From positions 402,259 through 466,258 of the forward strand of contig JADKBM010000001.1 of the NCBI GenBank assembly GCA_016715115.1: a stretch of 64,000 bases of DNA. The letters are read 5' to 3'. Of the stretch, positions 27,299-37,130 are shown in pieces; within the stretch, counting starts at the first letter, position 1; every line of letters starts with the position of its first letter. A program made the translations under genes and the position numbers. Under the pieces are notes generated by a model. It was not told where the DNA came from. It ran no database searches and saw nothing but the letters and a program-made list of their open reading frames with translations. Source of the DNA: Acidobacteriota bacterium. Lineage in GTDB: Bacteria; Acidobacteriota; Blastocatellia; Pyrinomonadales; Pyrinomonadaceae.

Positions 27299-28688
27299 TG
27301 GCAAAATCACCCGCGACGATCTTCGTTTGCCAGAATTGCGGTCGTCAGGAAAGAAAATGGATCGGGCGCTGCGTCGATTGCGGCGAGTTCAGCACGTTCG
27401 TCGAAGAACGGTTTCGTCCGACGCCGCAAGCTGCCGGCAAAGCCGCGGCGGGCGGCGCGCGCCTGACGACAGATTCTTTTCGCGTCGTTAAACCACTGTC
27501 TTACAATGACATCGAGTCTCAGGACGACGCACGGACCGCGAGCGGCATCGCGGAATTCGACCGCGTCCTCGGCGGCGGAATCGTCGCCGGATCGCTCGTA
27601 CTGATCGGCGGCGCTCCGGGAATCGGAAAATCGACGATCATCATCCAAACCGCGGACAAACTATCGGCGACCGGCGGACGCGTTTTGTATGTTTCGGGCG
27701 AGGAATCCGAACGCCAGATCAAGATGCGCGGCGAACGGCTCGGCATCGAGGCCGAAAATTTGTTTTTGCTTCCCGAAACGAATCTCGAGAACATCCTCGC
27801 CGAGATTGGAACTCTCAAACCCGATTACGTCATCATCGATTCGATCCAGACGGTTTTCACCGAAAAGGTCGAGTCGGCGCCGGGATCGGTCTCGCAAGTT
27901 CGCGAGGTCGCCGGCGTCTTGATGCTCTTTGCGAAGCAGACCGGAACGCCGGTCTTTCTGATCGGGCACGTAACCAAAGAAGGTTCGATCGCCGGACCGA
28001 AGGCGCTCGAGCACATCGTCGACACGGTGCTTTATTTCGAGGGCGACCGGCATCACAATCACCGCATCATCCGCGCCACGAAGAATCGTTTCGGCGCGGC
28101 CAACGAGATCGGCGTGTTCGAGATGACGAGCACCGGACTGATCGCCGTCGGAAATCCGTCCGAGGTGTTTCTGCAAGAACGTCCCGCGGGAGCGAGCGGA
28201 TCGGTCGTGACGGTTTGTATGGAAGGAACGCGACCGATGCTCGTCGAAATTCAGGCACTGGTCTCGGGAACCAAATTCGGCAGCGGCCGGCGGATGGCGC
28301 AGGGATTCGATTACAATCGCACTTCCCTTCTGATCGCCGTGCTCGAAAAACGCCTCGGATTCCAACTCGCGGGTGACGACGTTTTCGTAAACGTCGCCGG
28401 CGGACTCGAGATCGACGAACCGGCGGCCGATCTCGGAGTCATCGCGGCGATCGCTTCGAGTTACAGGAATCTCTCGATCCCGCCCGAAACCTGCGTCTTC
28501 GGCGAGGTCGGACTGACCGGCGAGGTCCGCGGCGTGCTTCAGGCCCAGGCCGCGCGCGCGAGGCGCAAACGCTTGGATTCAAAAAACTTATCCTCCCCGC
28601 TTCAAACAAAAAAGGCCTCGAAAAACTGCTCGGAATGCGCGTCGTCGGCGTCAGGAATCTCGACGAGGCGCTCGAAGAACTGTTTTAA
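27298..28688 (+). CDS. radA: DNA repair protein RadA, with an apparent one-base deletion
   Basis: RadA is a RecA-like ATPase that promotes branch migration during recombination. Seen: zinc finger C11-x2-C14 and C25-x2-C28, Walker A GGAPGIGKST (104-113), YVSGEESERQIKMR, the KNRFGAANEIG motif and the Lon-like C-terminal domain (DVFVNVAGGLEIDEPAADL; GEVGLTGEVRGV). After RGVLQAQA (about 28551) the reading frame shifts; one extra C there restores the expected ending LGFKKLILPASNKKGLEKL...LDEALEELF and the stop at 28688. Without it, translation runs in a wrong frame to 28743. The single missing base in a CCC run suggests a sequencing error. Confidence 0.95.
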
Positions 28689-28862
28689 TTTGGGATTTGT
28701 GAATTGGACTGCGGATTTGAAGTGCGTGTGCCCCGCGCGCTAAATTCATCATCTTTGGAAAACCAAAGGTTTCCGAATCCGAATCGAGTCTTGCAACCCT
28801 TTCGCGAACAAAGACGTATGATCTCTTTTCCCCGATTCATACAAACAAGGCGTCATAAGATC

Positions 28863-29315
28863 ATGCAATTCAAATTCATACAGTGCGCGCTTGTGATCGC
28901 GCTTGCCGGCGTTTCGGCCTTCGCACAATCCAAAGATGAGTCCGCGCTCAGGGCGCTTGTCAACAAGATGGCTGCCGCGCAGGCGAACTACGATCCGAAA
29001 ACGCTCGACAACGTTTTCACCTCCGATTTCATCGAGGTCTCGCCCGTCGGCGAGGTCGATCCGCGCGATAAGGTTCTCGGGTTTTACAAACCGGAAGACA
29101 AGCCGCCGGCGGATAAAATGACGCTTACGATCGAAACGAACGAGTTTTCGATACGAAATTACGGCAAATTCGCGATCGTCATAGCGAGGTTCGATTACAA
29201 GATCGTCAGCGGCGGAAAGCCGATGCCGACCCGCAGCATCCGCGCGACCGTCGTCGCCCGAAAAGAAAAAGGCGAGTGGAAAATCGCTTCCGCGCAATAT
29301 ACGGGAATCAAGTGA
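28863..29315 (+). CDS. exported NTF2-like (DUF4440-type) protein
   Basis: A 150-residue protein with signal peptide (CALVIALAGVSAFAQ) and an NTF2/SnoaL-like cone fold: helix ALRALVNKMAAAQANYDPKTLDNVFTSDFIEV followed by beta strands ending VVARKEKGEWKIASAQYTGIK. Proteins of this fold range from enzymes to binding proteins; no catalytic residue can be assigned. ATG 28863 gives a proper signal peptide; the upstream open frame overlaps the radA end only. Confidence 0.8.
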   Translation: MQFKFIQCALVIALAGVSAFAQSKDESALRALVNKMAAAQANYDPKTLDNVFTSDFIEVSPVGEVDPRDKVLGFYKPEDKPPADKMTLTIETNEFSIRNYGKFAIVIARFDYKIVSGGKPMPTRSIRATVVARKEKGEWKIASAQYTGIK

Positions 29316-29535
29316 TTTGTGATTTGCGATTTGCGATTTGCGATTTGCGATTTGCGATTTTGGAATTGCGATTGGGAATTTGCGAATTTGGAATTTGGAA
29401 TTTGGAATTTGCGATTTGGAATTTGGAATTTGCGATTTGGAATTTGGAATTTGGAATTTGCGATTTGGAATTTGCGATTTGGAATTTGGAATACGTGGAA
29501 TCTTGAATTTGGAATCTTGAATTGGAATCTGGATT
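29316..29535. repeat. GATTTGCG / GGAATTTG tandem array
   Basis: Repetition of GATTTGC (first part, about 29316-29356) and GGAATTTG with interspersed GCGATTTG (rest). The order is irregular. It begins right after the stop of the preceding gene and ends about 40 bases before the next start. Confidence 0.95.
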
Positions 29536-29572
29536 TGATTCTCTTGCGCGATTGGTTGAAAATTGCCGCACT

Positions 29573-30235
29573 ATGGAAAACTCAAAAACCATTGTGCGGC
29601 TTTCAATTGTTGCCGGACTTCTGATTCTTGCGATGTTCTCGGTGACGCTCGTGACCGGTGTCTCGCAGGAGAAGTTCGAAGCCGTGACCGAAGCCGGCGC
29701 TTATGCGAAAGCGCTCGTCGCCGAACAGAATCCGCTGCGATTGATCTTTACTGTCGATATCGTCTTCATCACGGTTTTTACGACGCTCTTCGTTATCTTG
29801 CCGCAATCGCTCAAAAGATCCGGCGACGGATTCACGAATGCCGTCGCAAACCTCTCGATCGGCGCGATGCTCATCTGCGGATTTCTCGATTTCGCCGAAG
29901 ATCTGCATATTTTGACGATGCTCGATTCGGCGATCAAATCGCTTGCGATTTCCGAATCGCAGATCGCGTTCCAGGCGTTTCTTTCGGCGCTCAAATTCTG
30001 CGCGAGTTATCTTTCGCTTTTCGCCCTCGCATTCATACTTCCCGGCCGAACCTGGGCCGAGAAGATCATCAAATACAGTCTCTGGTTCTTTCAGCTTCCG
30101 ATCGGCGCGCTCGTTTACACCGCTCCGGCGGAGTACCGTATGCCGTTCGGCCTGTTGCGATTCTTGTTTATGATCTCCGGATTCTTTCTCATCGCCTGGA
30201 ACTTTTCACGCGAGGAAGAAGAGCTTCCCTTCTAG
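29573..30235 (+). CDS. integral membrane protein of unknown function
   Basis: A 220-residue protein with about six membrane helices (SIVAGLLILAMFSVTLVTGV; IFTVDIVFITVFTTLFVIL; AVANLSIGAMLICGFLDFA; FCASYLSLFALAFILPG; IIKYSLWFFQLPIGALVY; LLRFLFMISGFFLIAWNF). No transporter motif is recognisable. ATG 29573 begins MENSKTIVRL; the open frame upstream runs into the tandem repeat. Next gene starts 7 bases after the stop. Confidence 0.75.
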   Translation: MENSKTIVRLSIVAGLLILAMFSVTLVTGVSQEKFEAVTEAGAYAKALVAEQNPLRLIFTVDIVFITVFTTLFVILPQSLKRSGDGFTNAVANLSIGAMLICGFLDFAEDLHILTMLDSAIKSLAISESQIAFQAFLSALKFCASYLSLFALAFILPGRTWAEKIIKYSLWFFQLPIGALVYTAPAEYRMPFGLLRFLFMISGFFLIAWNFSREEEELPF

Positions 30236-30242
30236 AAAACAT

Positions 30243-31037
30243 ATGTACCAGATCAGCGCCGGACAATCGGCGGAGTTGCAACGAAACGGACATATCCTGC
30301 TGCGCGGACTGGCATCGCCCGACGAGATCGCGCATTTTGGTCCGGCTATTCGCCGCGCCGCTTACGAATACTCCAACGAAACGCGAAGTCTCGAAGAAAG
30401 AGATACTTACGGCAAGGCTTTTCTGCAGACAATGAATCTTTGGCGCCACGACGAAGACGTCCGGCGGTTCGTCTTCGAGCGCAGATTCGCCGCTGTCGCG
30501 GCGGCGCTTCTCGGCGTCGAACGCGTCCGGCTCTATCACGATCAGGCGCTCTTCAAAGAGCCGCGCGGCGGTTTCACGCCCTGGCATCAGGATCAATACT
30601 ATTGGCCGCTCGACACGGAAAAGACGATCACGATGTGGATGCCTGTGGTCGATATTGACACGCGAATGGGAATGCTGACTTTCGCTTCGGGATCACACGC
30701 GCAAGGGCCGGTCGGAAGCGTCAAGATCTCGGATGAAAGCGAAGCGGCATATGACGAATACATCGCGTCCAAAGGATTTCCCATCGCCCGAGCGGATGCG
30801 ATGCGCGCCGGCGATGCGACATTTCATCTCGGCTGGACGATCCACTCGGCCGGCGGCAATGACTCGCCCGAAAAAACCCGCGAAGTGATGACGGTCATCT
30901 ATTTCGCCGACGGCGCGCGCGTCAAAGAACCGCAGAACCCGAATCAGGAAGACGATCTTCGCGTCTGGCTCGGCGGAAAAATGCCGGGTGAACTCGCCGA
31001 TTCGGAGATGAATCCGATCTTGAATCACTCTTTGTAA
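30243..31037 (+). CDS. phytanoyl-CoA dioxygenase family protein
   Basis: A 264-residue Fe(II)/2-oxoglutarate-dependent oxygenase. The iron ligands are visible: H115 and D117 in the HxD motif (TPWHQDQYYWPLD) and distal H201 in LGWTIHSAGGN; R214 in KTREVMTVIYF is placed to bind 2-oxoglutarate. Length is typical. The substrate cannot be deduced; PhyH relatives hydroxylate lipids, amino acids or secondary metabolites. Followed at 15 bases by the GH92 gene. Confidence 0.9.
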   Translation: MYQISAGQSAELQRNGHILLRGLASPDEIAHFGPAIRRAAYEYSNETRSLEERDTYGKAFLQTMNLWRHDEDVRRFVFERRFAAVAAALLGVERVRLYHDQALFKEPRGGFTPWHQDQYYWPLDTEKTITMWMPVVDIDTRMGMLTFASGSHAQGPVGSVKISDESEAAYDEYIASKGFPIARADAMRAGDATFHLGWTIHSAGGNDSPEKTREVMTVIYFADGARVKEPQNPNQEDDLRVWLGGKMPGELADSEMNPILNHSL

Positions 31038-31052
31038 TCGATTTTCCGCCAA

Positions 31053-33233
31053 ATGAAAACTCTGACATCAGCGTTTCTCCTGATCTTCGCCGCGCTTTCA
31101 ATGAACGCGCAAACCGTTGATTTTACACAGTTTGTCGACCCGTTCATCGGCACCGACGGCACCGGTCACACGTTTCCGGGAGCGACGGCGCCGTTCGGTA
31201 TGGTTCAACCGTCGCCTGATACGAATTATTTCGGCTGGACTCACTCGTCTGGCTATCAGTTCAAAGACAAACGGATTCTGGGATTTTCGAACACGCATCT
31301 GAACGGAACGGGCGCGATGGATCTCGGCGACATCCTTTTGCAGCCTTTCTCCGGATCGCCGATCCGCAGCGATTTCAGCAGCGAAAATGACAAATCAAGT
31401 GAAATCGCGTCGGTCGGCTATTACTCGACTCGCCTCAAAACGTTCGACATCAGCGTCGAACTGACGGCAAGCGAACGCGTCGCGTTTCATCGCTACCGGT
31501 TCGATTCCGATTCGCCGAAACACGTCCTCATAGACTTTCAACACGGACTCGTCTGGTCGGAAGATTCGAAACGCGTAATCGCGAGCGACGTTGCGGTCGA
31601 AGACGCCAACACCATCAGCGGATTCTGCGAGACCGAAAATTGGGTCCGGCGAAAGTATTTCTTCGTCATCAAATTCGACAAACCCTTTACCGAACAGCGA
31701 AAGCTCAGATCGCGTCCGGGTGAGAAGGCACCGCTTCACGTTCTTACATTCGACTTGAAAAAGGGCGGGCAAATCCAGGCCAAGATCGCGATATCGACCG
31801 TCAGCGTCGAGGGCGCGAAAAAGAACCTCAAATCCGAAGTGCCGCACTGGAACTTCGATCGGGTTCGCAAAGAAACGACGGCGAAATGGAACAGATATCT
31901 GTCGCGGATCGACATCGCCGCCGATCGGAAGCAGAAGCGGATCTTTTACACCGGTCTCTATCATCTGCTGATCCAGCCGAACAACATCGCCGACGTCGAT
32001 GGCCGATACCGCGGCGCCGACTACAAGGTCCGCAAGGCGATCGGCGGCGCTTATTATTCGACGCTCTCTCTGTGGGACACGTTTCGCGCGGCTCATCCGC
32101 TGTATACGCTGATCGTCCCGGAACGCGTCGACGGCTTCGTAAACTCGATGCTCGGTCATTTCGACGCGCGCGGGTTCCTGCCGATCTGGACGCTTCAGGA
32201 CGGCGAGACGCATACGATGATCGGCAACCACGCCGTGCCGGCGATCGTCGACGCCTATCTGAAAGGATTTCGAGGCTTCGATGCCGAACGCGCGTTCGCC
32301 GCGATCAAGCGAAGCCTGACCGTCAGCCAGAAGCATTCCGATTGGGATGTCTACGATCGGTTCGGTTACTATCCGTTCGACAAGATCGACGGCGAGTCGG
32401 TTTCCCGCACGCTCGAGAGCGGCGTCGACGATTTTGCGGCGGCGGCGTTGGCGCGCAGGCTCGGCAAGACGGTAGACGCGGAATTCTTTTCAAAACGCGC
32501 CGATTTCTACCGGAATCTCTTTGACCCCGAAACGAAACTGATGCGGGGGAAAGACTCGAACGGACGTTGGCGGACGCCGTTCGACCCGCTCGCGCCGACT
32601 TCCCCGCTCCGAAATCCCGGAGATTACACCGAGGCGAACGCGTGGCAATACAGTTTCGCGCCGCAACATGCCGTCGACGGTTTGATCGCGCTCCACGGCG
32701 GAAAGTCGGGTTTTGCGTCGAAACTCGACAGGTTTTTCGAACGAAGCCAAAAGGACGAAAACGAAACGCATCTCAAGTTCCTTGGGCAAGAAGGATTGAT
32801 CGGGCAATACGCGCACGGCAACGAACCGAGCCACCACATCGCCTATCTTTACAGATTTACCGACGACGGTTTCAAGTCCGATGAACTGATACGCGAGATC
32901 ACGGGCCGATTTTACGACGACACGCCGTCCGGGATCACCGGCAACGAAGACTGCGGCCAAATGTCGGCGTGGTACATTTTTTCGGTCCTTGGCTTCTATC
33001 CGGTCAATCCGAGCGTCGGCGAGTACGTCCTCGGTGCGCCGCAAATCAGAGAGGCAACCGTCAAACTCGCTGGTGGCAAGACCCTCAGGATGATCGCGGA
33101 CGGAATTTCGAATGACGCGAAATACGTCAAGAACGCAAAACTCAACGGCCGTTTGGTGAGCGACAACTTGCTCAGGCATTCGGCGCTCAAGAAAGGCGGG
33201 ACGCTGACATTCGAGATGTCCGCGAATCGCTGA
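31053..33233 (+). CDS. GH92 family alpha-mannosidase, secreted
   Basis: A 726-residue exo-alpha-mannosidase of glycoside hydrolase family 92, calcium dependent and usually active on alpha-1,2 linkages of glycans. Signal peptide LTSAFLLIFAALSMNAQ, then family signatures FVDPFIGTDGTGHTFPGA, GFSNTHLNGTGAMDLGD, SLWDTFRAAHPLYTLI, MIGNHAVPAIVDAYLKGF and GNEDCGQMSAWYIFSVLG close to the C-terminus, where the catalytic acids lie. Full length. Suggests use of mannosylated glycans outside the cytoplasm. Confidence 0.95.
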   Translation: MKTLTSAFLLIFAALSMNAQTVDFTQFVDPFIGTDGTGHTFPGATAPFGMVQPSPDTNYFGWTHSSGYQFKDKRILGFSNTHLNGTGAMDLGDILLQPFSGSPIRSDFSSENDKSSEIASVGYYSTRLKTFDISVELTASERVAFHRYRFDSDSPKHVLIDFQHGLVWSEDSKRVIASDVAVEDANTISGFCETENWVRRKYFFVIKFDKPFTEQRKLRSRPGEKAPLHVLTFDLKKGGQIQAKIAISTVSVEGAKKNLKSEVPHWNFDRVRKETTAKWNRYLSRIDIAADRKQKRIFYTGLYHLLIQPNNIADVDGRYRGADYKVRKAIGGAYYSTLSLWDTFRAAHPLYTLIVPERVDGFVNSMLGHFDARGFLPIWTLQDGETHTMIGNHAVPAIVDAYLKGFRGFDAERAFAAIKRSLTVSQKHSDWDVYDRFGYYPFDKIDGESVSRTLESGVDDFAAAALARRLGKTVDAEFFSKRADFYRNLFDPETKLMRGKDSNGRWRTPFDPLAPTSPLRNPGDYTEANAWQYSFAPQHAVDGLIALHGGKSGFASKLDRFFERSQKDENETHLKFLGQEGLIGQYAHGNEPSHHIAYLYRFTDDGFKSDELIREITGRFYDDTPSGITGNEDCGQMSAWYIFSVLGFYPVNPSVGEYVLGAPQIREATVKLAGGKTLRMIADGISNDAKYVKNAKLNGRLVSDNLLRHSALKKGGTLTFEMSANR

Positions 33234-33239
33234 AAACGA

Positions 33240-33803
33240 TCATTCGTAGTCGCTCGCGATCTCGCCGATCACCGTCTGCTGGCTGTGGACGTTCTGCAGC
33301 AATCTTGCGATTTCGTTTTCAACGTCCGAAAACGCGAGTTGAAAGAGACTCGAACCATCGAAAAAAGGCTCGCCGGTAACCTCGAGCGCGGCGTAAGGAA
33401 ATTCAAATTCATCGAGTTCGCCCGCCGTTTCGGCGACGACCCTCGCCATCGTCAGCCCCGCCAGCGGACCGAGAAACAGGTCGAACGCCACGCTTCGGCC
33501 CTCGATATCGGCGAAATACCGGTTCTTCCGGATCTCGTTTCCCTCAAACGCTCCGAGGGCGCGATACTCGTCCTCGTCGAGAAACATCTCGGCGATCTTG
33601 ATATGGCCCGACGTTGGGATTCGCTGCTGGAGATGCCGCGTCCACTCACGCGTCAACGGCACGCGAACACGCCGGAATCGAAGCCTCGTCCCGCTCACGT
33701 AATTGTCGTAGATCTGCAAATGCGCGTCCGCCGGCGAGAACGAGCCGGGCAGATGATCGACGACAAAGAGCCTGCTGAATTCATCGCGGTATGTTTTGTC
33801 CAT
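33240..33803 (-). CDS. CYTH-fold protein
   Basis: A 187-residue protein of the CYTH (triphosphate tunnel) fold. RLRFRRVRV, EIRKNRYF near the middle and FEFPYAALEVTG near the end are the characteristic strands. The canonical N-terminal ExExK triad is not visible: the protein starts YRDEFSRLFVVDHLPG, so polyphosphate or triphosphate hydrolysis is not assured. Convergent with the GH92 gene, separated by 6 bases. Start at ATG 33803; a TTG lies 9 bases upstream. Confidence 0.75.
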   Translation of the reverse strand: MDKTYRDEFSRLFVVDHLPGSFSPADAHLQIYDNYVSGTRLRFRRVRVPLTREWTRHLQQRIPTSGHIKIAEMFLDEDEYRALGAFEGNEIRKNRYFADIEGRSVAFDLFLGPLAGLTMARVVAETAGELDEFEFPYAALEVTGEPFFDGSSLFQLAFSDVENEIARLLQNVHSQQTVIGEIASDYE

Positions 33804-33867
33804 TTTTTTCAAATGTTCTATACTCTGTTGTTTTCAAAGCAATTTTATCAGTTTTTGGAGTTTTTTT

Positions 33868-34410
33868 ATGCGTGTCAGAGCTGTTTCATCATTGATTTTT
33901 CTTTCCGCGGCGTTTCTTTTCGCGGCCTGCGGTGGCGGCGAACAGCCGGCCAACAATACCAAACCGAACGCGAACACGCCGGCAAATCGGCCGGCGAATA
34001 CCGAAAGCAATCTGACGACGGTCGCGAAGACGCCCGAACCGGCGACGAACGAAGCGGCGACGCTCGGGCCGCTGATGAAGAGCTTCTGCGAAGCGATCGC
34101 CAAAAAGGACGATGCGACCGTCCGCAAGTTCTACTCGGCCGCCGCACTCAAGGGGCTTGAGGCGGATATGAAGGAAGAGAAGCTGACATCGCTAGTCAAA
34201 TATCTTGAGACAGACCAGATCTCCGACTGTCAGGTAAGCAACGAGAAGATCGAAGGCGAAAGCGCTTCGGCGCTCGTCAAGACCAAGGGCGCACCCAACG
34301 GCGCGCGTTGGAAGTTCGTCAAAGAAGGCGCGGAATGGAAACTGACGGGCGAAACGGTAGATGTTCAGGCCGTCAAGCAATCGGCCACGAACACGGCGCC
34401 GGCGAAGTAG
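33868..34410 (+). CDS. lipoprotein of unknown function
   Basis: A 180-residue lipoprotein: signal with lipobox FAAC|G, a disordered N/A/T/P linker of about 50 residues, then a small alpha+beta domain (LMKSFCEAIAKKDDATVRKF; ARWKFVKEGAEWKLTGET) of the kind seen in DUF4878/NTF2-like lipoproteins. Probably periplasmic or outer-membrane anchored. No function can be assigned. Confidence 0.8.
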   Translation: MRVRAVSSLIFLSAAFLFAACGGGEQPANNTKPNANTPANRPANTESNLTTVAKTPEPATNEAATLGPLMKSFCEAIAKKDDATVRKFYSAAALKGLEADMKEEKLTSLVKYLETDQISDCQVSNEKIEGESASALVKTKGAPNGARWKFVKEGAEWKLTGETVDVQAVKQSATNTAPAK

Positions 34411-34422
34411 ATCCTGAATGAA

Positions 34423-35826
34423 ATGAGCGAAAGGTTCGAGGAACTTGCCCGGCGCCTTTTTCGCGAACGGCTTGAAACGGGCACATCATCGGCGGCACTT
34501 TCGACCGGCCGCGAGCCGGTTCACGTCGTCTACGGAGGCGCGAACCTATTCACGTCCGAAACGCCTTCAAAATTTGGAGTTGTGGCCCTCCGTTCGCTTG
34601 AGAATTACGCGCCGAACTTCGTCGAATTGGCCAACGCCGTCTGGCTGAAAGGCGCCGACACGCTCCCCCGCTTCGAAAGCGTTATCAGAGATCTCGAATT
34701 CGAACTCGCCGACGATCCCGAAAAAGCAAAGTCCAAGAATCCTGACGCGTGGTTTGCGTGGACCGTCTACAACCGCGTCATCGAAAAACTTCAAACCGAA
34801 CCGGTCGAGGATTTTCGGATCGACTTCGAGGACGGTTACGGAATCCGCTCGAACGAGGAAGAGGACTCGCACGCGACTTCAGCTGCGACCGAACTGGCAG
34901 CGGTTTTCAACAAGGACGCCCCTGATCTCGCATTCTGCGGATTTCGCATAAAATCCTTTCAGCGAGAGACTTATCCCCGCGCGACGCGGACGCTCGAGTT
35001 GTTCCTGAATGTTTTCCTCAAGGAATCGAGCGGCCGTTTGCCGGCAAACTTCGTTGTCACTCTTCCCAAAATAGTCTCTCCAGACGAGGTGTCCGTGCTT
35101 TCGGAATTGCTCGCGGGGTTCGAGTCGGCGCACGAACTCGAAACGAATTCGATCGGCGTCGAGATAATGATCGAAACGCCCGAAGCGGTGATGAACTGTG
35201 CGGACATCGCGCGCGCCGGCGACGGACGGGTCGCGTCGGCCCATTTCGGCGCATTCGACTACACGGCCGCGTTCGGAGTGACTGCCGATCACCAGCATTT
35301 GCAGCACGACGCCTGCCGGTTTGCGAGGCAAATGATGCAGGCGTCGCTTGCGCCGCTCGGGCTTCGGCTTTCGGATTCGGTGACGACCGATATGCCGGTT
35401 CCGATCTTTCGCGGCCGCGATCTCACGACGCGGCAACAGTCTGAAAACCGCCGGGTGGTGCATTCGGCGTGGCGGAAGCATTTCAACAACGTCACGCATT
35501 CGCTGATCAACGGTTTCTATCAGAGTTGGGATCTTCACCCGGCGCAGCTCGTCGCGAGATATGCCGCGATCTACGCCTTTTTTCTCGAAAGCGCCGACGC
35601 GCAGGGCGCGCGCCTCAAGAACTTCGTCGGTAAGGCGACGCAGGCGATGATGACCGGAAACTTGTTCGACGACGCCGCGTCGGCTCAGGGGTTGCTCAAC
35701 TTCTTTCTGCGAGCGGTTCGTTGCGGAGCGATGACGATCGACGAGATAAAAGAGAAAACCGATCTCAGCGAAGAAGAGCTGAGATCGGCATCGTTCAACA
35801 AGATAATGGAGTTTCGGGCTCGTTAG
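34423..35826 (+). CDS. HpcH/HpaI aldolase / citrate lyase-like protein (DUF6986 type)
   Basis: A 467-residue TIM-barrel protein of the phosphoenolpyruvate/pyruvate-type lyase superfamily. IDFEDGYGIRSNEEED, VEIMIETPEAVMNCADIARA and SAHFGAFDYTAAFGV match the metal- and substrate-binding strands of citrate lyase/malyl-CoA lyase-type enzymes, and the length fits the larger uncharacterised branch with a C-terminal helical extension. The reaction is unknown. Overlaps the convergent PilZ gene by 4 bases. Confidence 0.85.
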   Translation: MSERFEELARRLFRERLETGTSSAALSTGREPVHVVYGGANLFTSETPSKFGVVALRSLENYAPNFVELANAVWLKGADTLPRFESVIRDLEFELADDPEKAKSKNPDAWFAWTVYNRVIEKLQTEPVEDFRIDFEDGYGIRSNEEEDSHATSAATELAAVFNKDAPDLAFCGFRIKSFQRETYPRATRTLELFLNVFLKESSGRLPANFVVTLPKIVSPDEVSVLSELLAGFESAHELETNSIGVEIMIETPEAVMNCADIARAGDGRVASAHFGAFDYTAAFGVTADHQHLQHDACRFARQMMQASLAPLGLRLSDSVTTDMPVPIFRGRDLTTRQQSENRRVVHSAWRKHFNNVTHSLINGFYQSWDLHPAQLVARYAAIYAFFLESADAQGARLKNFVGKATQAMMTGNLFDDAASAQGLLNFFLRAVRCGAMTIDEIKEKTDLSEEELRSASFNKIMEFRAR

Positions 35827-36278
35827 GCTTCGCTCGACATTATCTGTTCGAGCAATTCGTCCTGCATCCGGCGTTGATCGGTGATATGCGGCGCGGGCTT
35901 TTCACTGCCATCGGCGAAACTCGGCGGCTGCGCGAACGGATCGACCTGCATCGGCAAACCTTCTTTCGCCAGTGAATGGGCGATGATCTTCCCGACCAAT
36001 TGCTGCTCAAACTGCGTGATGTCGACGAACTTCGCGCCGATTCCGTTATCGTCGAATTTGTACAAGACCTTGCAAGTCAGCGGCAGCCAGTTCCCGTTCG
36101 GCAAACGGATCTCAAGCCGGAAAGTCTCGCCGGTAAAGATATTTTCGTCCCAGTCGATCAGGCATCCGCCGATGCTGATCTGCTGCAGCACGGTTTCCTG
36201 CTTCTCACCGAATCTCGTGTACCGGATCGCCGGAATGTCGAGCGAGAATCGAATATGTTGTCGTTGGCTGATTGACAT
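35823..36278 (-). CDS. PilZ domain protein
   Basis: A 151-residue cytoplasmic protein with an N-terminal PilZ domain (about 4-100). R6 and R10 form the RxxxR c-di-GMP motif (RQHIR), and QQISIGGC corresponds to (D/N)xSxxG, with Q in place of the acidic residue, so binding may be altered. GIGAKFVDI closes the domain. The C-terminal 50 residues are a polar tail. Divergent from the gene at 36376. Confidence 0.88.
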   Translation of the reverse strand: MSISQRQHIRFSLDIPAIRYTRFGEKQETVLQQISIGGCLIDWDENIFTGETFRLEIRLPNGNWLPLTCKVLYKFDDNGIGAKFVDITQFEQQLVGKIIAHSLAKEGLPMQVDPFAQPPSFADGSEKPAPHITDQRRMQDELLEQIMSSEA

Positions 36279-36375
36279 TGATTATCGGGACTTTCTATCG
36301 GTAATTCTACCCGTAAACAATTGATTTAGGCAACACAATTCTTCTTTGAAGGCTGTTTTGCAGTAAGATACGCGA

Positions 36376-37044
36376 ATGACTCTCCGCATCGTTTCGGTCT
36401 TATTTTTCATTGCGCTCGCCGCCGAGATCTTTGCGCTTGCGACCGGCAGCGCCGGCATCGAGTTTGTCGCCAAACCGTTGCTGATGCCGATCCTGATCGT
36501 CTATTTTGCGATCAACACCAACGGGCCCGATCGGACACGACTCGCAATGATCGCTGCGCTTGGGTTTTCGTGGCTCGGCGATGTGCTCCTGATGTTCGAC
36601 AAACATTCGGGCGGAATGTTTGTTTACGGTCTCGCTGCCTTTCTGACCGCGCATCTTTTGTACATTTATTTTTTTGTGCGGATCAGAAAACTGAATCGCG
36701 TCGAGAAGCTGCCGAATGCGTTGGTCTTCGTCGCGATCGCCTTTTATTCCTCGGCACTTTTTGGATTTGTCGCGCCGTGGGTCGGCGAAATGCTCATCCC
36801 GGTCGCCGTGTACGCGATCGTCATTTCGACGATGTTCGCGGCGAGTCTCGCGGCTTTCAGGTTTGCGGATCAGGATTTCGGGAAGTGGTGCGTTGCGGGG
36901 ACGCTTCTGTTCGTGATCTCGGACTCGATCCTCGCAGTCAACCGTTTTGCCGCGCCGTTTCCGGTCGCGCCGATCCTCGTGATGCTGACCTACGGAACCG
37001 CGCAATTCCTGATTTGCGAGGGAGCGAAAAGAAATCTGGTTTGA
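36376..37044 (+). CDS. YhhN/TMEM86 family membrane protein (lysoplasmalogenase-like)
   Basis: A 222-residue protein with about seven to eight membrane helices. KPLLMPILIVYF, LGFSWLGDVLLMF and FVISDSILAVNRF carry the conserved K-P, GDxxL and SD residues of the YhhN/TMEM86 family, whose animal members hydrolyse lysoplasmalogens. In bacteria the substrate is uncertain. Starts at ATG 36376 with a hydrophobic first helix. Confidence 0.88.
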   Translation: MTLRIVSVLFFIALAAEIFALATGSAGIEFVAKPLLMPILIVYFAINTNGPDRTRLAMIAALGFSWLGDVLLMFDKHSGGMFVYGLAAFLTAHLLYIYFFVRIRKLNRVEKLPNALVFVAIAFYSSALFGFVAPWVGEMLIPVAVYAIVISTMFAASLAAFRFADQDFGKWCVAGTLLFVISDSILAVNRFAAPFPVAPILVMLTYGTAQFLICEGAKRNLV

Positions 37045-37051
37045 AGTTACG

Positions 37052-37091
37052 CCTTTAGGCGGCAAAAGCCGTGACTTTTGCCGCCTAAAGG
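37052..37091. terminator. strong hairpin between convergent genes
   Basis: A perfect 17-bp stem, CCTTTAGGCGGCAAAAG with CTTTTGCCGCCTAAAGG, loop CCGTGA. A second small palindrome CCGCCTGAAGGCGG follows at 37103-37116. There is no long T run on either strand, so this may be a bidirectional terminator or a REP-like element. Confidence 0.65.
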
Positions 37092-37130
37092 ATTAGAAAG
37101 CGCCGCCTGAAGGCGGAACTCCGAACTGAA

